From Argyresthia goedartella (Eukaryota; Arthropoda; Insecta; Lepidoptera; Argyresthiidae), in contig OX463815.1 of assembly GCA_949825045.1 (NCBI GenBank), positions 35,641,356-35,705,355 of the forward strand: 64,000 bases of DNA. Reading direction: 5' to 3'. Shown in pieces: positions 56,859 through 64,000 of this stretch (the first letter of the stretch is position 1; each line of letters starts with the position of its first letter). The position numbers and the translations under genes were made by a program. Under the pieces are notes generated by a model. It searched no databases. It was not told the DNA's origin and worked only from the letters and a program-made list of their open reading frames with translations.

Positions 56859-58584
56859 TTTTATGCGATCGGTATTCGATCCCGGGACTTAAGAGGCCAA
56901 GCTCTCGTCTATGTGTGAAGAATATGAAAGTATACATTATGAGATGCGCCGTTTAACCACACGTCACGTGACAAACATGGAAGATCTTATCACAAACAAA
57001 ATAACTCCTGTTCAACAATTGCATGACATGTATTTGACGTTTGATTTAAGGTTAAACTATAATTCTATATTTTTTGTAGCAACACGGCGGATGTAGAGAA
57101 TGTAAACAAAGCTCGGGCGTAAACTGAGAAGCAGATGTTGCAGGCCATGCAGAAAATAATTTGCAAGGAACATCAAGCGCGCTAGTTTCAAGGCTTATTG
57201 TTTACGAGTAAGAAACAAGTAAATTGAGACAACAATTAATCAACATTTCAACGCAGACAATTGTACTAAGGGGTCCCGCTGCAGAGTACCTAAGCTAAAA
57301 CGAAGTAGCTCTCAAAATTTAATTGCCTTCAGAAAAGGTTTCAAAAATGGCGTCGTCAATCAAACAGTTGACGCATAAACAATGCCATATACACTTTATT
57401 TTAGGTAGACTCAGTTTTACTATCTATTCATAGAAGCCAATAAGTATACAATATGAAGAATGGAGGTTATTGCAATTAATCTGAATAGCCTCACAGTCGG
57501 AATAGCCCCGGGAGACACATATTATTTACTATTACAATTCAGCAATAAATATATGTATATGAAAAAATATATAATTTTGTCTTCCTTACGGAAGTTGCTC
57601 GAAGTCTCCAGAGTGTCATGGGGCGTCGTCGCTAGTGTGTTTTGTCATGAATTTGTAAATGGGACCAAAGCAAAGGACCAAAGCATTTCGTTGATCCATC
57701 ACGACGGAATTTCCGCTCTAATTGCCGTTTAACAAACCATGGCGGATTGCAGTACTTTGTTGTATATTTTTATCAAAAATATTATTATTGGCTCCTCAAA
57801 AATAAATCCTGTTTCTAAGGGCTCAGGCTTGGTTAGGTACGCACATTAGTTTATTCAATTATTGAATTTAGTTACAGTTTACTTTTTCCAAAGCCTGTTA
57901 GCCTGTTTTTACTTTTAAGTCTTAAAATATGCCAAAAAGAGAAGTATTGAGCGTGAAAATTAACAGAACAAACAAAAACATGGCAGACTTGGCCCCCCTC
58001 AAATACACGGGGAAAGTGACATGACTCACTGAATAACTTTGATTTCAGGAGCAACAAAATAGCCTAGCTCTTAAGCACCTGTTGTTTTATAAATTAAGTA
58101 AATTTAACTTAACTAACTGCGGCGTTAACCGTTCCATTACCGCGCTTCCGCGCGAAGCATCGCGATTTTAAACCTTACTTCATGGTAATAACTTTCAAAA
58201 CCTAAAACGAACGATATTGCTTGAGTCTTTAAGAGTTATTTGTCTTTTGTCTCTACTTCCTCGAATACTGTAAAGAAGATTTATCTCGAAATTTAACAAT
58301 AGTCGACTGTTGATAAACAATTTAGATGTTTGTGATATTTCCCCACGATATGAAAATGAAAACAAACGTAGCGTTACTTGTTTTCAAATAAGGGATGGCA
58401 GAGGCACAGTTGTCATCCCACTAATATTACTTACATTAGGATGTTTGGATGTTTGTTACTTAATTCAAAAACAGCTGGACTTTGAATGAAACTAAACACG
58501 CATATGGTTTGTGAGCTAGATTAACATAGAAGCTAGGCTTTTTATCGGAGTGTGGTAGTCCTAAGTTCACTCTGACTATGTTGA
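56859..58584. other. Unassigned AT-rich stretch of unit 2
   Basis: Counterpart of 44973-46699. The same motif-free open frames recur (56911-57096, 57460-57732). Confidence 0.35.
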
Positions 58585-61500
58585 CCGGTGTGAAGTTAGC
58601 AGTAAAAGTTAGCAGTTTTTTATAATGCGACCAAATTCAAAAGTCCGAGGTCAAAATTCATTTAAAACCCTAAAATGTATTTAAATCTGAAACCAAATCA
58701 TCATGTAGTCCTGGAAAATGATATAAGAAAAAATATTTATGCATTAAAAGCTACCTACGTTGTTTGTTTCAGTTGAAAATATTTCTCTACTATGCTGATT
58801 TTAAAGCCCAATATGTGTAAGGCCTATATAATTTTTGGACCTGGACTGTTACCTATAAAAAACAGCTGGGACAATTCTACCAGATGAAATACCGTTAGTG
58901 CATTTTACGGACCTGAAATCATCCTAGCAGTATCTGTTTTATAAGCCCAAGTAATAACTCACTAATTCAATTTGATATTCAAGGCCCTCAAAGGATATAA
59001 ACCCGTTTTTTTTTTGGATCAGTACGGTATTCTGGAACATGCAGTAGGGATAATTATACCAGATGTAACACCAAAAATGGCGTTGCCGGATCTGGATATA
59101 GCTAGCAGTAGATGATTTATATGACCAAGTGGAAAATTAAATCAAATAAGTTGATATTCGAAGCCCTGTAAGAGCATGGTTCGAAAGACTTGTGGACCTG
59201 GATGATGGTCTGTAACATGCAATTAAAACTACTTCATCAAATCGTATAACGCAACTGGCCTTGCCGGACCTGGTAATAGCTAGCAGTAGATGATTTATAC
59301 GACCAAGTGGAAAATCAAATCAAATAAGTTGATTTTCAAAGCCCTGTACGAGCATGGTTCGAAACACTTTTGGACCTGTATGTTAGTCTGTAACATGCAT
59401 TAAAAACTACGCAATCAGATAGTATACCATAAAAGGCATTGCCAGACCTGGAAATAGCTAGCAGTAGATGATTAATACGACCAAGTGGAAAATCAAATCA
59501 AATAAGTTGATTTTCAAAGCCCTCTACGAGCATGGTTCGAAACATTTTTGGACCTGGATGTTAGTCTGTAACATGAAATTAAAACCACTCAATCAGATAG
59601 TATACCACAAAAGGCCTTGCCGGACCTGAAAATAGCTAGCAGTAGATGATTTATTAAACCAAGTGGAAAATCAAATAAAATAAGTTTATATTCAAAGCCC
59701 TGTGAGAGCATGGTTCGAAACACTTTTGGACCTGGAATATAGTCTTTAACATGCAGTTAAATCTACTCAATCAGATGATTTACCACAAAAGGCCTTTCCG
59801 GACCTGGAAATAGCTAGCAGTAGATGATTTATACGACCAAGTGGAAAATCAAATCAAATAAGTTTATATTCAAAGCCCTTTGAGAGCATGGTTCGAAACA
59901 CTTTTGGACCTGGATGTCAGTCTGTAACATGCAATTAAAACAACTCCATCATATGGTATACCACAATTGGCCTTACCGGACCTGGTAATAGCTAGCAGTA
60001 AATGATTTATACGACCAAGTGGAAAATTAAATCAAATAAGTTGATATTCGAAGCCCTGTAAGAGCATGGTTCGAAAGACTTGTGGACCTGGATGATGGTC
60101 TGTAACATGCAATTAAAACTACTTCATCAAATCGTATAACGCAACTGGCCTTGCCGGACCTGGAAATAGCTAGCAGTAGATGATTTATATGACCAAGTGG
60201 AAAATCAAATCAAATAAGTTGATATTCGAAGCCCTGTAAGAGCAAGGTTCGTAAAACTTTTGGACCTGGATAATAATCTGTAACATGCAATTAGATCTAC
60301 TTAATCAGATGGTTTACCACAAAAGGCCTTGCCGGACCTGGAAATAGCTAGCAGTAGATGATTTATACGTTTAAGTGGAAAATCAAATCAAATAAGTTTA
60401 TATTCAAAGCCCTGTGAGAGCATGGTTCGAAACACTTTTGGACCTGGATGTCAGTCTGTAACATGCAATTAAAACAACTTTATCATATGGTATACCACAA
60501 TGGGCCTTACCGGACCTGGTAATAGCTAGCAGTAAATGATTTATACGACCAAGTGGAAAATTAAATCAAATAAGTTGATATTCGAAGCCCTGTAAGAGCA
60601 TGGTTCGAAAGACTTGTGGACCTGGATGATGGTCTGTAACATGCAATTAAAACTACTTCATCATATCGTATAACACAACTGGCCTTGCCGGACCTGGAAA
60701 TAGCTAGCAGTAGATGATTTATACGACCAAGTGGAAAATCAAATCAAATAAGTTGATTTTCAAAGCCCTGTACGAACATGGTTCGAAACACTTTTGGACC
60801 TGTATGTTAGTTTGTAACATGCAACTAAAACTACTCAATCAGATAGTATATCACAAATGGCCTTGCCGTACCTGGAAAAAGCTAGCAGTAGGATTTATTA
60901 AACCAAGTGGAAAATCAAATCAAATAAGTTGATTTTCAAAGCTCTGTACGAGCATGGTTCGAAACATTTTTGGACCTGTATGTTAGTCTGTAACATGCAA
61001 TTAAAACTACTTAATCAGATAGTAAACCACAAAAGGCCTTGCCAGACCTGGAAATAGCTAGCAGTAGATGATTTATACGACCAAGTGGAAAATCAAATCA
61101 AATAAGTTGATTTTCAAAGCCCTCTAAGAGCATGGTTCGAAACACTTTTGGACCTGGATGTTAGTCTGTAATATGCAATTAAAAATACTTAATCATAAAG
61201 AATACCATAAAAGGTCTTGCCGGACCTGAAAATAGCTAGAAGTAGATGATTTATTAAACCAAGTGGAAAATCAAATCAAATAAGTTGATATTCAAACCCT
61301 TGTAAGAGCATGGTTCTAAACACTTTTGGACCTGTATGTTAGTCTGTAATATGCAATTAAAACTACTTCATCATTTGGTATACCACAATTGGACAAGCCG
61401 GACCTGGAAATAGCTAGCAGTAAATGATTTATACGACCATGTGGAAAATCAAATCAAATAAGTTGATATTCGAAGCCCTGTAAGAGCATGGTTCGAAAGA

Positions 61501-62927
61501 CTTGTGGACCTGAATGATAGTCTATAACATGCAATTAAAACTTCTTTATCATATCGTATAACACAACTGGCCTTGCCGGACCTGGAAATAGCTAGCAGTA
61601 GGATTTATATGACCAAGTGGAAAATCAAATCAAATAAGTTGATATTCGAAGCCCTGTAGGAGCAAGGTTCGAAACACTTTTGGACCTAGATGTTAATCTG
61701 TAACATGCAATTAAATCTACTCAATCAGATGGTTTACCACAAAAGGCCTTGCCGGACCTGGAAATTGCTAGCAGTAGATGATTTATACGTCCAAGTGGAA
61801 AATCAAATCAAATAAGTTTATATTCAAAGCCCTGTGAGAGCAAGGTTTGAAACACTTTTGGACCTGAATGAAAGTCTCTATAATGCATTTCAAACTACTC
61901 CATCATATGGTATACAACAATTGGCCTTGCCGGACCTGGTAATAGCTAGCAGTAGATGATTTATAGGACCAAGTGGAAAATCACATCAAATAAGTTGATT
62001 TTCAAAGCCCTGTACGAGCATGGTTCGAAACACTTTTTGACCTGTATGTTAGTCTGTAACATGCAATTAAAACTACTCAATCAGATAGTATATCACAAAA
62101 GGCCTTGCCGTACCTGGAATAAGCTAGCAGTAGGATTTATTAAACCAAGTGGAAAATCAAATCAAATAAGTTGATTTTCAAAGCCCTGTACGAGCATAGT
62201 GCGAAACACTTTTGGACCTGTATATTAGTCTGTTACATGCAATTAAAACTACTCAATCAGATAGTATACCACAAAAGGCATTGCCAGACCTGGAAATAGC
62301 TAGCAGTAGATGATTTATACGACCAAGTGGAAAATCAAATCAAATAAGTTGATTTTCAAAGCCCTCTACGAGCTTGGTTCGAAACACTTTTGGACCTGAA
62401 TGTTAGTCTGTAACATGCAATTAAAACTATTCAATCATAAAGTATACCACAAAAGGCCTTGCCGGACCTGAAAATAGCTAGCAGTAGATGATTTATTAAA
62501 CTAAGTGGAAAATCAAATCAAATAAATTGATATTCAAAGCCCTGTAAGAGCATGGTTCGAAATACTTTTGGACCTGTATGTTAGTTTGTAACATGCAATC
62601 AAAACTACTCAATCAGATAGTATACCACAAAAGGCCACAAAAGTACCATGCAATTAAATCTACTCAATCAGATGGTTTACCACAAAAGGCCTTGCCGGAC
62701 CTGGAAATAGCTAGCAGTAGATGATTTATTAAACCAAGTGGAAAATCAAATCAAATAAGTTGATATTCAAAGCCCTGTAAGAGCATGGTTCGAAATACTT
62801 TTGGACCTGAATGTTAGTCTGTAACATGAAATTAAAACTACTCAATCAGATAGTATACCACAAAAGGCCTTTCCGGACCTGGAAATAGCTAGCAGTAAAT
62901 GATTTATATGACCAAGTGGGAAATCAT
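58585..62927 (+). repeat. 178-bp satellite array 2, forward block
   Basis: Degenerate at the left edge, then regular 178-bp monomers (anchor at 59101, 59279, 59457 and onward). The GATGTCAGTCTG variant recurs at 59913 and 60447, 534 bp apart, as in array 1. Some monomers are shortened (near 60890, 61600, 62130 and 62635). The open frames near 60714 and 61956 are only translations through the satellite. Confidence 0.93.
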
Positions 62928-62933
62928 AGCAAT

Positions 62934-64000
62934 CATCTGATTGAGTAGATTTAATTGCATGGTAAAGATTAACATCCAGGTCCAAAAGTGTTTCGAACCA
63001 TGCTCTTACAGGGCTTCGAATATCAATTTATTTGATTTTATTTTCCACTAGGTCGTATAAATCATCTACTGCTAGCTATTTCCAGGTCCGGCAAGGCCTT
63101 TTGTGGTATACTATCTGATTGAGTAGTTTTAATTTCATGTTACAGACTAACATACAGGTCCAAAAGTATTTCGAACCATGCTCGTACAGGGCTTTGAATC
63201 TCAACTTATTTGATTTGATTTCCCACTTGGTTTAATAAATCATCTACTGCTAGCTATCACCAGGTCCGGCAAGGCCAATTGTTGTATACCATATGATGGA
63301 GTTGTTTTAACTGCATATTACAGACTAACATTCAGGTCCAAAAGTGTTTCGAACCATGCTCTCACAGGGCTTTGAATATAAACTTATTTAATTTGTTTTT
63401 CCACTTGGTCGTATAAATCCCCTACTGCTAGCTATTTCCAGGTCCGGCAAGGCCTTTTGTGGTAAACCATCTGATTGAGTAGATTTAATTGCATGTTACA
63501 GATGAACATCCAGGTCCAAAAGTGCTCTTACAGGGCTTTGAATATCAAGTTATTTGATTTTATTTTCCACTTGGTCGTATAAATCATCTACTGCTAGTCA
63601 TTTCCAGGTCCGGCAAGGCCTTTTGTGGTATGGTATCTGATTAAGTTGTTTTAATTGCATGTTACAGACTAACATACAGGTCCAAAAGTGATTCGAACCA
63701 TGCTCTTACAGGGCTTTGAATATCAACTTATTTGATTTGATTTTCCACTTGGTTTAATAAATCATCTACTGCTAGCTATTTCTAGCTCCGGCAAGGCCTT
63801 TTGTGGTATGCTATCTGATTGAATAGTTTTAATTGCATGTTACAGACTAACATCCAGGTCCAAAAGTGTTTCGAACCATGCTCGTACAGGGCTTTGAAAA
63901 TCAACTTATTTGATTTGATTTTCCACTTGGTCGTATAAATCATCTACTGCAAGCTGTCACCAGGTCCGGCAAGGCCAATTGTTGTATACCTTATGATGGA
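62934..64000 (-). repeat. 178-bp satellite array 2, inverted block
   Basis: From about 62934 the monomers read on the other strand. The inverted anchor recurs at 63071, 63249, 63427, 63593, 63771 and 63949. The 166-bp step at 63427-63593 reflects a 12-bp loss. The block runs off the window end. Confidence 0.93.

Larger units (their letters stand above)
49264..64000 (+). repeat. Tandem segmental duplication, unit 2 (continues past window)
   Basis: Direct repeat of unit 1: RTE, AT-rich repeats, hairpin repeat, MITE and satellite in the same order. It includes an extra 1.78 kb at 53419-55194 and a longer satellite that is still running at the window edge. Collinearity with unit 1 ends at 59102, where the satellite variants stop corresponding. 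Confidence 0.88.

Noticed and set aside
43447..57732. Small open frames shared by both duplicate units (e.g. 43447-43671 and 55333-55557; 45574-45846 and 57460-57732)
   Set aside because: Conservation reflects recent duplication of the DNA, not selection; no motifs.
60714..62174. Open frames of 72 residues in the satellite (60714-60932, 61956-62174)
   Set aside because: They are translations through the 178-bp repeat and look alike only because the DNA is repeated.

Overview
The window looks like repeat-dominated chromosomal DNA from an insect, most likely a moth or butterfly. The evidence is AT-rich sequence, BEL/Pao, Ty3/Gypsy, APE-type LINE and RTE elements, a FLYWCH/MULE transposase remnant, tRNA-derived SINE heads, and short motifs common in lepidopteran repeats (GGGTTCCGTACC; CCACTGCAGGG..AAGGCCTC). 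I found no convincing host gene, CRISPR array, rRNA or functional tRNA. Nearly every coding region belongs to a transposable element (TE), and most are broken.

Layout. 1-5342: LINE debris, a diverged dispersed repeat, a small inserted MITE and a 355-bp foldback element. 5348-11804: a BEL/Pao LTR retrotransposon on the minus strand, with 519/520-bp LTRs and a perfect 5-bp target duplication (CATAC). Its gag is broken and its integrase core is missing. 11994-13682: FLYWCH/MULE transposase debris with a 411-bp tandem duplication. 14880-15240: a second BEL/Pao pol scrap. 17450-24055: an almost full-length two-ORF LINE on the plus strand, split in ORF2 by a 2,234-bp solo LTR. 25071-27568: small repeats, a SINE and a LINE RT scrap. 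28410-37968: a nearly intact young Ty3/Gypsy element with unusually long (2.2-kb) LTRs. The solo LTR in the LINE belongs to the same family. The Gypsy element and a 107-bp MITE both landed inside one older gag-like reading frame on the minus strand. 38640-64000: an RTE LINE, AT-rich repeats and a 178-bp satellite, arranged as a direct tandem duplication with a unit of about 10.1 kb. The second satellite array flips orientation near 62930.

How the parts relate. Order of events can be read from the nesting: the LINE predates the solo LTR, and the gag-like ORF predates the MITE and the Gypsy element. The RTE was already dead before the 10-kb duplication, because both copies share its disabling changes. 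The Gypsy element is the only plausibly recently active unit: LTRs near-identical, gag open, pol open except for one frameshift. It shows a textbook -1 frameshift heptamer (A AAA AAC) directly before the gag stop, in the register needed to enter pol, and a conserved branched fold in the LTR leader.
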